DNA of 64,000 nucleotides from NCBI RefSeq assembly GCF_001592735.1, contig NZ_LUKE01000002.1, positions 124,001 through 188,000 on the forward strand. Reading direction: 5' to 3'. Below, in pieces: positions 45,435 through 56,300 of the stretch (position 1 is its first letter; each line of letters starts with the position of its first letter). Source of the DNA: Bdellovibrio bacteriovorus (lineage in GTDB: Bacteria > Bdellovibrionota > Bdellovibrionia > Bdellovibrionales > Bdellovibrionaceae). Made by a program: the position numbers and the translations under genes. Below the pieces are notes generated by a model. The model saw nothing but the letters and a program-made list of their open reading frames with translations. It ran no database searches and was not told where the DNA came from.

Positions 45435-48400
45435 ATGAACTCGGTGATTAACCTCGGAACATTTTGGATTGGTATTCTGGTCACGTTTTACATTAGCTTT
45501 GTAAATGCGGCCCCGACGACATTTAGCTATCAAGGTCGAATTGTAAAGTCAGATAATAAGCCGCTACAGTATCATTCCGTTTCATTCGAATTTCGCATCA
45601 CTAATCCCAATGGGGCTTGCGTGCTTTATCGTGAACAAGTGAGTGGCATCGACATGTCTAATTCGAACGGGATTTTCGATATTCCTATTGGCTTAGGCAC
45701 GAAGCTTTTCCCACTTTCATCTAGCTTTAATCTTTTAGATGCGTTTGAAAATGCGGGCACTTTAAATTGTGAAGGCGGAGCCACGTACTCGCCGCTTTCG
45801 ACCGATGGACGTTTATTACGCGTGCAATTTCACGATGGAAGCGGATGGAAGTTGATTGCTCCGGATAACATCATCCGCTCGGTTCCGTTTGCGGCATTCG
45901 CCGGCAAATCGGGTTCAAGCTCAATGTTAGGCACAAAGACCGAAGCGGATTTTGTTTTAAAAAGTTCTATTCCCACTTGTGGAACGGGTTATGTTTTAAC
46001 TTCTACTTCCTCCGGAATTCTTTCGTGCGCCCTGGCCTCTGCTGGCTCTGGCAGCGGAGTGAGCTCTATCGCCGCATCGAGCCCTCTTTCTGTGGCAGAT
46101 CTTGGAAGTGGATCCTATTCTATTTCTGCAAATGTCGGCACAACCGCGGGCACATTGGCCGCCGGAAATGATTCGCGAATTACAAACGCCATGCAAACAG
46201 GTGCTACGGCAGGCGGAGATCTTTCCGGCACCTATCCAAATCCAAACGTGGCGAAGATCCAAAACATCGGTGTGACATTTACCAGTCCCGCTTCAGGACA
46301 GTTTTTAAAATACAACGGCTCTCAATGGGTGAACGCCACCTTGTCCTCCGCGGATCTGCCATCAGGAACGGCTTCAGCCACCGGAACTGCGGGCGCCATT
46401 CCGTATTTTAGTGCCACAAATACTTTGTCGGACTCTCTGATCTTCCAATCAAGTGGACGCATCGGCATTGGCACAACCACACCGGCATTTGCGCTGGATG
46501 TTGTCGGAGATCTCAATATCACCGGAAGTATTTTGCAAGGTTCTTCTCGACTGCTCCACAACTACACAGCCTCTGGCACAACGGGAAAAAATATTTTCGT
46601 CGGCATCGGTTCAGGCAATACGACCATGGCGTATTCAAGTAACGTCAACAACGCCAGTCTTAACACCGGACTTGGAGCTGACACCTTAAAGTCACTCACC
46701 ACGGGGCGCAGCAATGTGGCCATCGGTACGGGGGCGACAACATCTGTAACAACCGGTTCCTACAATGTTGCTGTTGGGGTGGATACTCTTTCAGTAGCGA
46801 CTTCCGCCGGGTGGAGCACAGCTCTGGGATACAAGGCCTTAAGCGCAACAACTTCGGGAACCTCCAACTCTGCCATGGGGGCTTATGCCCTTTCGGCTAA
46901 CACAACGGGATTAGATAACGTGAGTGTGGGGGCTTCTTCAATGCTAAACACCACCACCGGCAGTTTTAATACGGCCTTAGGGGGCTACAGCCTTGGAAGC
47001 TCTGGCACCGGAGACTCCAATACCGCTGTCGGTCACGCAGCCATGCAAAGTAAATCCGGCGCGCTTAATACAGTTCTTGGAAAAAATGCGGCCAAAGCAC
47101 CAGGTTCCATAAATAATGCCGTGATCCTGGGCGCTGGTGCTGGTGATGTGCAATCCGGTTCTACGGGAAATATTCTTGTTGGTTATCAAGCAGGTAAAAC
47201 CATCACCTCAGGGTCCTATAATATTTTGCTTGGTTACGACATTGATACTCCCGCCGTGACGACAAATAATTTCCTTAATATCGGTAACATGATCTATGCC
47301 ACAAACTTAGGAACGGGATCCACAGCCGCCACGGGAAACGTCGGGATCGGTGTTACTTCCCCCACAGAAAAATTGGATGTCAATGGCAAGGTCAAGGCGA
47401 CAGAGTTTTGTATTGGCGGTTCTTGTATCAGCTCTTGGCCCTCGGGTGGTGGCAGCGGAACCGTCACAAATATTGCCACCGGCACGGGCTTAACAGGGGG
47501 CCCTATCACCGCCACGGGAACTATTTCGATTGCTAACGGTGGTGTCGGTACAACCCAGCTTGCCGATGGCGCGGTCACGCAAAACAAACTTGAAACTGTG
47601 AGTGGATTAACAGCCGGTGCTTACGGCAGTGCCACAGCTATCCCGGCCATCACTGTCGATGCCAAAGGGCGCGTGACAGCGATTTCAACCAATGCGATCA
47701 CCGGTTTACCGGCGGCCAGTGGTGTCAGCGGTAAATTCTTAAAATCCAACGGCACGGCGTGGTCCGGCCAAGATATTTTATTTAGTGATATTAAAAACTC
47801 TGTCGGTGGATCGGCGTTTAATGTGGCTTCTTGTGCTGCCAATCAAACTGTCGCGTGGTCTTCGCTGACAGATTCATTTACGTGCCAGGGCATTGGGTCC
47901 TTAGATGCTTCTGCCATCACAACGGGAACTTTAGATGTGGCGCGATTGCCCGCCTCGGTGACTGATGGTGTTTGGGCGGCTTCTAGTGGAAATGTTTATA
48001 GATCCTCTGGAAACGTCGGTATCGGAACGTCCTCGCCTATAAGCCCTTTGCATGTGACGGGACAAATCCGATCAGACTTAGGCTTATCCGTAACCAGTGC
48101 GGGGAATATTTATAAAGACGCTTCTAGTAATCTTGCGTTTAATTCCGCCACCAATGTTATTAATTTTACTAACTCTGCACTGACATCCACTTACATGACC
48201 ATTGCTTCCGGAAAAGTAGGCATTGGTGAAACAAATCCCGCCCACAAACTTTCCGTGAAATCACTTTCACAAGAAACGGCCAACACGGATATCGCCGCCG
48301 CCTTTAGTTACATGTATGCTTGGCCGACGACTTCAAGTGCGGGCCGATTTATCGGACAATTTAATGGGGTTGAAAACGGAAATACGGCCGCTATCACTGG

Positions 48401-49565
48401 CGAACTTGTCGGACAAGCCAATTATGTCAACAACCTCACCTCCCCAGCAATAAACAAAATCACGGGTTCCTGGAGTGGCGTTAAAAATCGCAGCGGCGGA
48501 GGAGCCGTCGCGACGGCGACTGGTTTTCAAGGTGAAATCGAAAATCTTTCTGCAAGCACCGTCACTACCGCGATGGGTGTTCAGTCCTCAGTCACCAACT
48601 CTGGCAGCGGCGCCATTACCAATGCATATGGTTTGTATGTGGGAGACGTCCAAGGAACCAATAAATGGTCGGTTTACGCCTCGGACACTTCCGCGCTTAA
48701 TTATTTTGGCGGCTTTGTGGGAATCGGAAACACGACCCCCACTGTGGCTTTGACCGTCGGTAGTACGGTCAATGGAAACGGAACGATTTTAATCAATCGT
48801 CAAAATACGGGCGGCAACGAGGGTGGAGAAATACAATTTGCTCCGGGAACTAATGGAGAAGATAATTTTGTCATCGACAGTTATTTAGCCGGCGCCAATC
48901 AGCTTCTTAGACTGCGCAGTACGACTAATAATTCTATTCTTAATTTATCTAAAACTGGGAACGTAGGTTTTGGTACGGCCACACCCAAAACCCGCATGCA
49001 CCTGAAACAAGTCGCTGATAACTATACCGGCGGATTTGTGATGGAGGCCAGTGGATCTTCATCCGGCTGGAATATGTTTAGCAATGGCGCAGGGACATCC
49101 TTAATATTTAGTTACGCCGGTGACGTATCTAACATAGATAACTTCGCAGGACAGCACAAAATGTATGTCACCACCGGTGGCAATATGTGGATCGCGGGAA
49201 CTTTAAGCCAAGCCTCGGACATCAGACTTAAAAAAGATATTACTCCGATCAGTGATGCCTTAAATAAAATCACGCAGCTCAACGGTGTCACTTACAACTG
49301 GAAAAACCCGGCCGCGGATCAAGACCTCCAAATGGGTCTTATCGCCCAAGAAGTGCAAAAAGTATTTCCGGAGGCGGTGAAGGAAAATAGTGACGGCTTC
49401 TTATCCGTGAGTTATTCAAATTTAGTGGCGCCGATTATTCAAAGTATCAAAGAGCTTTTCAGTCGCTCTCAAGAGCAAGAACGTGAAATCGCCTCCCTTA
49501 AAGAGGATAATAAGGAAATGAAGAAAGCCTTGTGTGAGTTAGGCAAAACTGCGTTCTGCAAATAG
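45435..49565 (+). CDS. Mosaic fibre protein 2 (MAT-type adhesin) with YadA-like beta-roll and S74 chaperone
   Basis: 1376 residues. Signal peptide, then the common N-terminal domain. After the first shaft repeats, residues ~390-600 are a run of ~14-residue units such as SNVAIGTGA, SYNVAVGVDT and SNTAVGHAA, the pattern of YadA/trimeric-autotransporter head beta-rolls. One shared shaft module follows. The C-terminus is a peptidase S74 intramolecular chaperone starting SDIRLKKDI, with Ser1261 and Lys1266 as the autocleavage dyad, then a coiled coil. The chaperone should trimerise the fibre and cut itself off. Confidence 0.87.
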   Translation: MNSVINLGTFWIGILVTFYISFVNAAPTTFSYQGRIVKSDNKPLQYHSVSFEFRITNPNGACVLYREQVSGIDMSNSNGIFDIPIGLGTKLFPLSSSFNLLDAFENAGTLNCEGGATYSPLSTDGRLLRVQFHDGSGWKLIAPDNIIRSVPFAAFAGKSGSSSMLGTKTEADFVLKSSIPTCGTGYVLTSTSSGILSCALASAGSGSGVSSIAASSPLSVADLGSGSYSISANVGTTAGTLAAGNDSRITNAMQTGATAGGDLSGTYPNPNVAKIQNIGVTFTSPASGQFLKYNGSQWVNATLSSADLPSGTASATGTAGAIPYFSATNTLSDSLIFQSSGRIGIGTTTPAFALDVVGDLNITGSILQGSSRLLHNYTASGTTGKNIFVGIGSGNTTMAYSSNVNNASLNTGLGADTLKSLTTGRSNVAIGTGATTSVTTGSYNVAVGVDTLSVATSAGWSTALGYKALSATTSGTSNSAMGAYALSANTTGLDNVSVGASSMLNTTTGSFNTALGGYSLGSSGTGDSNTAVGHAAMQSKSGALNTVLGKNAAKAPGSINNAVILGAGAGDVQSGSTGNILVGYQAGKTITSGSYNILLGYDIDTPAVTTNNFLNIGNMIYATNLGTGSTAATGNVGIGVTSPTEKLDVNGKVKATEFCIGGSCISSWPSGGGSGTVTNIATGTGLTGGPITATGTISIANGGVGTTQLADGAVTQNKLETVSGLTAGAYGSATAIPAITVDAKGRVTAISTNAITGLPAASGVSGKFLKSNGTAWSGQDILFSDIKNSVGGSAFNVASCAANQTVAWSSLTDSFTCQGIGSLDASAITTGTLDVARLPASVTDGVWAASSGNVYRSSGNVGIGTSSPISPLHVTGQIRSDLGLSVTSAGNIYKDASSNLAFNSATNVINFTNSALTSTYMTIASGKVGIGETNPAHKLSVKSLSQETANTDIAAAFSYMYAWPTTSSAGRFIGQFNGVENGNTAAITGELVGQANYVNNLTSPAINKITGSWSGVKNRSGGGAVATATGFQGEIENLSASTVTTAMGVQSSVTNSGSGAITNAYGLYVGDVQGTNKWSVYASDTSALNYFGGFVGIGNTTPTVALTVGSTVNGNGTILINRQNTGGNEGGEIQFAPGTNGEDNFVIDSYLAGANQLLRLRSTTNNSILNLSKTGNVGFGTATPKTRMHLKQVADNYTGGFVMEASGSSSGWNMFSNGAGTSLIFSYAGDVSNIDNFAGQHKMYVTTGGNMWIAGTLSQASDIRLKKDITPISDALNKITQLNGVTYNWKNPAADQDLQMGLIAQEVQKVFPEAVKENSDGFLSVSYSNLVAPIIQSIKELFSRSQEQEREIASLKEDNKEMKKALCELGKTAFCK
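46600..47260 (+). repeat. YadA-like head repeats within fibre 2
   Basis: Tandem ~14-residue units with NxAxG-type cores (VAIGTG, VAVGVD, TALGYK, SAMGAY, VSVGAS, TALGGY, TAVGHA). Unique to this fibre among the four. Confidence 0.8.
47530..47965 (+). repeat. Shared shaft module, copy in fibre 2
   Basis: Same protein unit as at 38101-38530, with DVARLPAS at its end. Confidence 0.85.
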
Positions 49566-49643
49566 ACTCTCGTATTGTTTATGTGCCCTAAACATAATAG
49601 GTCTCATATATCGACAACGCCCCTGTATTATGACTCAAAAAAT

Positions 49644-49651
49644 ACCGATAA
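49644..49651 (+). promoter_or_regulatory. Sigma-28-type -10 box of fibre 3
   Basis: ACCGATAA, 7 of 8 bases of the consensus, 8 bases before the ATG at 49660. No good -35 match at the 15-base spacing (GTAT). Confidence 0.45.
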
Positions 49652-49659
49652 GTTCTTTG

Positions 49660-52600
49660 ATGGGACGTCTTCTGATCACTCTTATTTTTGTTCTAAACGT
49701 GTCACATGCCTTCGCCACGCCGGGGACTTTAACATATCAAGGTCGTATCGTGAGATCCGACGGTATTCCTCTTGAACACTCTAGCGTCTCTTTTGAATTT
49801 AGAATCACGAATCCTAGCGGCTCGTGCGTAATTTATCGCGAACAAAAAAATGGTTTGGATATGACTAACTCCAAAGGAGTGTTCGACACCCCGATTGGGG
49901 ATGGCACTGTTTTATACCCGACCGATCCCAGTTTTAATTTACAAAAATCTTTTGAGAATAGCGGGACCTTAAACTGTGAAGGTGGCACGACGTACTCGCC
50001 TGTTAATACCGACGGGCGACTTCTTCGCGTCAAATTTCATGATGGTTCTGGTTGGAAATCCATTTCACCGGACAACATCATTCGCACGGTCCCCTATGCC
50101 GCTTATTCCGCCAAAGCGGTATCGGCCACCTTACTGGGCACCAAGGCTGAAACTGATTTCGTTTTAAAAACCGGCATCCCTACTTGCGGCACAGGTTATG
50201 TCTTAACTTCCACATCGGCGGGAGTATTAACTTGTACTTTGGATACGGGCGGCTCGTTGAGTACCGTGAACTCGATCACGGGCGTGCCACCTCTTTCTGC
50301 TGTCGACTTAGGGGCCGGGGCTTACTCGATCTCTGCAAGCATCGGGACGTCCGCAGGAACTTTAGCCGCAGGCAATGACACACGCATCGTGAATGCCTTG
50401 CAAAGTGGCGCGACAGCCGGTGGGGATCTTTCAGGAACTTATCCAAATCCCTCGGTGGCAAAAATTCAGAATGTCGGAATAGACTTTTCAACGGCACCCA
50501 CGACCGGCCAATTTTTAAAATTTGATGGTACAAATTGGGTGGCTAGCAGTACGCTGCCTAATTCTATTAGTAATAATCTTTGGAGTGGGAACGGCACGAA
50601 TATTTATCGCGCAACGGGTTTGGTAGGTATCGGAACCAACTCCCCCACTGAGACCCTTGACGTCCACCAAAACATTGGCAACACACCTTTAAGCGCGACT
50701 TTTGCCAATGATGCCACAGGAGCCACCGCCCACAGCGTTTTATTTCTTAAAACGGCAAGTTCTGGTGGTGATACTTTTATCCGCTACCAGCCCGATGATG
50801 CCAGTCATATTTGGACGACGGGTGTGGATGTCAGCGATGGCGGTAAATTTAAAATCGCGGCCGATTCGTCTAATATCGGCCCGGGTTTCGGGGATATTTT
50901 AACGGTCACCACCGCAGGAAGTGTCGGCATCGGCACGACCACTCCCAGTGCCAAGCTTCATGTCGCAGGATCGGTGATCGTCGGTAACGGCGGGGAAACT
51001 TGTTCAGCCTCTTTAGCCGGCGCTCTTCGCTATTCTTCTAGTTCGATCCAATTTTGTAACGCTTCGACTTGGGTGACACTTGGTACGGGCTCTTCAAGCG
51101 GAACAGTGACTTCCGTGACTGCGGGCACAGGTCTTAATGGCGGAAATATCACGACCTCGGGGACGATTTCCATTGCGGACGGCGGCGTTGGCACCACTCA
51201 ACTGGCGGATGGTGCTGTGACTTCGGCAAAACTTGAAACCGTGTCCGGGCTCTCCGCGGGAAGTTACGGCAGTGCCACAGCTGTACCGGCCATCACGGTG
51301 GATGCCAAAGGACGCGTGACGGCGATTTCCACTAACGCGATCACCGGTTTGCCGACCGCCAGTGGTGTCAGCGGGAAATTTTTAAAATCAAATGGAACTA
51401 TCTGGTCCGGACAAGACATTTTATTTAGTGATATCAAAAATTCTGTCGGTGGTTCGGCGTTTAACGTGGCCACGTGTGCCGCCAACCAAACCGTCGCTTG
51501 GTCTTCACTGACGGATTCATTCACTTGCCAAAATATCGGGTTGTTGAACGCTTCAACCATCACCGCCGGAACTTTAGACATCGCTCGCTTACCATCTTCC
51601 GTGACTGACGGCATCTGGAGTGGTTCTAGTGGCAACGTCTATCGCACCAGCGGCAACGTGGGTATTGGCATCTCTGCCCCCACCCGTCGTCTGCATATTA
51701 TTGGCGACGGAACTGATTACGGCGACGATCTATTTTTCGAAGGCACTAATTCCGAAACGGCCGTTCCTCAAATTAACCTTGTGCGCGCTCGCGGAACAAC
51801 AACCACTCGCAACGCGGTTCAGGCCGGAGATGATTTAGGCGTTGTCGCCTTCCGGGGATACGATGGGACCACCCACGCCTATGGCAGCCGCATCTCAGGA
51901 AGTGCCGAGACGACATTTTCGACGGCAGTGAATGGCTCTTTAAGATTTCTAACCACCGCCGCGGGCACCGAAGCGGAGCGCATGAGACTTTCTTCCACCG
52001 GAAATCTCGGTATTGGCACGACAACTCCTCAAGTGAAACTGGAAGTGTCGGACGATGTTTCTGGCGGCACAGGCGGAAAGTTTCTTTTAAGAAATCCGTC
52101 CGAAGCCGTGAATTCAAGCTCGACGCTTTATTTTGGCACGGGAATTGGTGGGCCCACGGTCAATAATCTTCAAGCCTTTATTCGCGGCACGGTCGTTCAA
52201 GCCGATCCCAATCCGCTTAAAGGGGAGCTTCAATTTTGGATTAATGGTGGAGATTCCACCGCGCAAGCGATGACCATCAAGGACAACGGGAATGTTGGTA
52301 TTGGCACGACAACAGCCCCCTCTCCGTTAACGGTGGCTACGGGCTCAGCTCAGTTCACCTCAGGAATTTCCATCATGCCCAGCACACATTCCACATCACG
52401 ACGCTCTTCGATCTTGCTGGATGATTGGAACATAGGCCAAGACCTCCAAGGCAACGGAACCAAAGATTTATACTTCTGGCAAGGCTCTACCGGTGTAACG
52501 CGGTTTATGATTAATCCGAGCGGTAACGTCGGCATCGGGACGGCAAGTCCCCTCTCTAAGTTACATGTTACCGGTGGATCCATCACTCTAGATACCGGGC

Positions 52601-53232
52601 AAGGAATTCAGATTGGCAACTGGTCCGCGTTCGCCGCAAGTTCCAACACCGCTTTTGTTCGCGGTGACAATATCGCCTTTCAAAGCAGTGCCGCGAACTC
52701 GACATATATGTATATGAACAGTGCGGGGAATATCGGCGTGGGCACTATTTCTCCGGGCTATAAACTCGATGTCATTGGCAACATGCGTGCGTATGGAATC
52801 ACGGATTCTTCAGACGTTCGTTTGAAGCGTGACATTCAACCGCTGACAAATGATTTAGATAAAATTCTAAATCTTCAAGGGGTCAGCTATTTTTGGAAAG
52901 ACAATGAGACACACGGGTCTCGGAAACAAATTGGGGTTATCGCCCAAGATATTGAGAAAGAATATCCAGAGCTCGTTGAAACCGACAAAGAAGGTATGAA
53001 ATCGGTCAACTATTCACATTTCATTGCTCCTTTGATTGAGTCTATTAAAACGCTCTACAAACAGGTCGTCGGCATTAAAGACCATCAGGTGACTTTAGAG
53101 CGACAAATCGCTTCTAAGGCTGACCAGAGCGAAATAGACGCCCTTAAAGCTAAAAATCTGGAGCTTGAAAAACAGAACGCGGAACTGAAAATTCGACTGG
53201 ATAAGATCGAAGAAATGCTCAAATCAAAATAG
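49660..53232 (+). CDS. Mosaic fibre protein 3 (MAT-type adhesin) with S74 chaperone
   Basis: 1190 residues from the ATG at 49660. The frame is open to 49630, but the -10 box at 49644 and the ideal signal peptide MGRLLITLIFVLNVSHAFA both favour 49660. Common N-terminal domain, shaft with several IGTTTPxxKLxV repeats, and one shared module. The C-terminus is an S74 chaperone beginning SDVRLKRDI (Ser1051, Lys1056), followed by a long coiled coil (RQIASKADQSEIDALKAK...). No extra tip domain is evident; specificity probably lies in the region before the chaperone. Confidence 0.85.
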   Translation: MGRLLITLIFVLNVSHAFATPGTLTYQGRIVRSDGIPLEHSSVSFEFRITNPSGSCVIYREQKNGLDMTNSKGVFDTPIGDGTVLYPTDPSFNLQKSFENSGTLNCEGGTTYSPVNTDGRLLRVKFHDGSGWKSISPDNIIRTVPYAAYSAKAVSATLLGTKAETDFVLKTGIPTCGTGYVLTSTSAGVLTCTLDTGGSLSTVNSITGVPPLSAVDLGAGAYSISASIGTSAGTLAAGNDTRIVNALQSGATAGGDLSGTYPNPSVAKIQNVGIDFSTAPTTGQFLKFDGTNWVASSTLPNSISNNLWSGNGTNIYRATGLVGIGTNSPTETLDVHQNIGNTPLSATFANDATGATAHSVLFLKTASSGGDTFIRYQPDDASHIWTTGVDVSDGGKFKIAADSSNIGPGFGDILTVTTAGSVGIGTTTPSAKLHVAGSVIVGNGGETCSASLAGALRYSSSSIQFCNASTWVTLGTGSSSGTVTSVTAGTGLNGGNITTSGTISIADGGVGTTQLADGAVTSAKLETVSGLSAGSYGSATAVPAITVDAKGRVTAISTNAITGLPTASGVSGKFLKSNGTIWSGQDILFSDIKNSVGGSAFNVATCAANQTVAWSSLTDSFTCQNIGLLNASTITAGTLDIARLPSSVTDGIWSGSSGNVYRTSGNVGIGISAPTRRLHIIGDGTDYGDDLFFEGTNSETAVPQINLVRARGTTTTRNAVQAGDDLGVVAFRGYDGTTHAYGSRISGSAETTFSTAVNGSLRFLTTAAGTEAERMRLSSTGNLGIGTTTPQVKLEVSDDVSGGTGGKFLLRNPSEAVNSSSTLYFGTGIGGPTVNNLQAFIRGTVVQADPNPLKGELQFWINGGDSTAQAMTIKDNGNVGIGTTTAPSPLTVATGSAQFTSGISIMPSTHSTSRRSSILLDDWNIGQDLQGNGTKDLYFWQGSTGVTRFMINPSGNVGIGTASPLSKLHVTGGSITLDTGQGIQIGNWSAFAASSNTAFVRGDNIAFQSSAANSTYMYMNSAGNIGVGTISPGYKLDVIGNMRAYGITDSSDVRLKRDIQPLTNDLDKILNLQGVSYFWKDNETHGSRKQIGVIAQDIEKEYPELVETDKEGMKSVNYSHFIAPLIESIKTLYKQVVGIKDHQVTLERQIASKADQSEIDALKAKNLELEKQNAELKIRLDKIEEMLKSK
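51180..51612 (+). repeat. Shared shaft module, copy in fibre 3
   Basis: Variant with SAKLETVSGLSAGSYG and a LLNASTITAG end. Confidence 0.85.
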
Positions 53233-53308
53233 GTTTTCATTCGCAGCCTAAAGATTTTTTTCGTTTATGCGAGATAAACGAATCATCTTTACTTTACGTC
53301 AAATTTGC

Positions 53309-53335
53309 TAAAACTTTCTCAAAGTAAGCCGATAA
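53309..53335 (+). promoter_or_regulatory. Consensus sigma-28 promoter of fibre 4
   Basis: TAAA at 53309-53312, exactly 15 bases, then GCCGATAA at 53328-53335: a perfect match to the FliA core. The ATG follows 7 bases later, where transcription should begin, with no Shine-Dalgarno. Confidence 0.8.
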
Positions 53336-53342
53336 GTAAAGC

Positions 53343-56300
53343 ATGGAATGTTCTGGGTTTTCGTTCTATTTTTTCGTCCTTTCGGCATTGCTCTCTTTGC
53401 TAGGTCCTCAGAGGGCTTCAGCTTCTCCACCGACATTTTCTTATCAAGGTCGCATTTTAAAATCTGACGGCGCTCCCCTTCAATATAACAACGTATCCTT
53501 TGAATTTCGTATCACCAGTCCCGATGGATCTTGCATCCTTTATCGCGAACAAAAAAATGGCGTTGATATGACCAACTCCAAAGGGATCTTTGACACACCG
53601 ATTGGCGCTGGCACTAAACTTTTTCCGGCCGATCCTCTTTTTACTTTGATTGACGCTTTTGAAAACTCAGGAACTTTGAACTGTGAAGGTGGCGCGACTT
53701 ACAATCCCATTAATACCGATGGCCGCCTTTTAAGAGTGCAATTCCATGACGGCGGAGGATGGAAATCTATTTCGCCGGATAATATCATTCGTTCGGTTCC
53801 ATTTTCTTCTTACGCCGCCAAAGCCGCTACGTCCAAACGCTTGGGAACGAAAACGGAAACGGATTTTGTTTTAAAAAGTGCGATTCCTGTTTGCGGCACC
53901 GGTTACGTTTTAACTTCAACAACCTCCGGCGTTTTAACATGCGCGCTAGACGGCGGAACTCAACTTGCTGACGGTGCAGTCACCCCAAACAAACTTGAAA
54001 CCGTCTCGGGCCTCACCGCGGGAAGTTATGGTAACTCATCCACGGTTCCGGTGATCACTGTTGATACCAAAGGACGTATCACCGCAATTTCCACAAACAC
54101 AGTCACAGGCTTGCCTGTGGCCAGTGGTGTTAGCGGAAAATTTCTAAAATCAAATGGCACTGCGTGGTCAGGCCAGGATATTTTATTTAGCGATATTAAA
54201 AATTCCTCCGGGACATCGGCTTTCAATGTGGCTGCTTGCGGAGCGAATCAAACTGTCGCTTGGGCTTCTTTGACAGACTCATTTACGTGTCAGAGTATCG
54301 GGTCATTAGATGCTTCGGCTATTTCATCCGGAACGCTCAATGTCGCCCGTCTTCCCTCCTCTCTCACCAATGGCGCATGGAACGGCGATGGTACCAATGT
54401 CTATCGCACCACGGGCCGAGTCGGTGTCGGAACAAACACTCCGTCACAAGAATTAGATGTCGTCGGTAAAGTGAACGCCACCGAGTTTTGTATTGCCGGA
54501 TCTTGTATTAGTTCTTGGCCTTCGGGCGGAGGTGGTACGGTCACAAATATCGCGACTGGCACGGGCTTAACCGGCGGACCGATCACGGCCACCGGAACCA
54601 TCTCAATTGCCAATGGCGGTGTCGGCACAACTCAGATCGCCGATGGTGCGGTCACTCAAAACAAACTTGAAACCGTGACGGGACTTACTGCAGGTGCTTA
54701 TGGCAGTGCGACGGCTGTTCCTTCAATTACCGTTGATGCCAAGGGTCGCGTGACGGCTATTTCTACAAATTCGATCACAGGTTTACCCGCGGCCAGTGGT
54801 GTGAGCGGGACATTCTTAAAATCAAACGGCACGACGTGGTCAGGGCAAAATATTTTATTTAGTGATATCAAAAATTCTGTCGGTGGGTCAGCCTTTAATG
54901 TGGGTTCTTGTGCTGCGAACCAAACTGTCGCTTGGTCTTCACTCACGGATTCATTCACTTGCCAAAACATTGGGTCCTTAGATGCTTCAGCCATCACCGC
55001 GGGAACTTTAGATATCGCCCGTCTTCCATCGGCTGTGACCGACGGGATGTGGGGAGCTTCCACCGGAAACGTCTATCGTTCCACGGGCAACGTGGGAATC
55101 GGCACCTCGTCGCCGGCCTTAAAATTAAGTGTTAATGGTGAAGTGCAATTAAGCTCCACCGGTGCAGTTTGTAATAGCACTAACGCCGGCGCTTTGCAGT
55201 ACGCTTCGGGAACTCTGCAGCTGTGTAACGGAACAAATTGGACCTCACTCAGTGGCGCGCCTGCGGGTTTAGTGAGTGCTTTTTCAGTGAACACCTGCCC
55301 TGCGGGATGGCTTGAAGCCAACGGCGCGACTGTGTCTCGCACGACGTACTCGGCTTTGTTTTCTGCAGTCGGAACGACTTTTGGTGCCGGTGATGGATCC
55401 ACCACGTTCCAACTGCCCGATCTGCGCGGCGAATTTATTCGTGGTTGGGATCATGGACGTGGTGTCGACAGTGGTCGCACATTTGGTTCATGGCAAGTCG
55501 GAAGTTACTTTATCCAACGTGACGCTAATAATGCTGGGAACGGCATTCAGCCTGAATTTTCTGACGATGCTTTCGGCAGCAATGCCAGCTGGGATGGTGG
55601 TGGTGGACGTGTGAGCGCACCGTACACCATTCCCGGAACTTCGATTACAATTGCGGCCCGTGCGGCCACCGCGTTATCAACCCAAGGAGCTACTGTTGCC
55701 ACCAACAATCTTCTGGTGATGAGAGGCGCGCGTCCCCGTAATATCTCGCTGATCTATTGTGTTAGCACCGCCACAAATACTTCAAGCACGGTGGCAAGTA
55801 CGGGAACCGGAACCACAAATTACATTCCGAAGTGGACTAGCACCACAGGACTTGGCAACAGCATTTTATTTGATGCCGGAACAGGTATCGGGATTGGCAC
55901 GACCACTCCCTCTCAAGCTCTAGATGTTGCGGGTAAAGTGAATGCCACAGAGTATTGCATCGCCGGATCTTGTATCAACTCTTGGCCATCCGGTGGCGGC
56001 AGTGGCACGGTCACAAATATTGCAACCGGCACAGGCTTAACCGGCGGACCTATCACGGCCACGGGAACTATTGCAATTGCCAATGGGGGTGTGGGCACGA
56101 CCCAACTTGCAGATGGCGCCGTCACTCAAAGCAAACTTGAAACAGTAAGTGGTCTTACCGCAGGTGCTTATGGAAGTGCGACGGCTATTCCGTCAATCAC
56201 AGTTGATACCAAAGGTCGCGTCACCGCCATTTCAACAAACACCATCACAGGGCTGCCTTCTGCGGGTACGAGTGGTAAATTTTTAAAATCCAATGGCACC

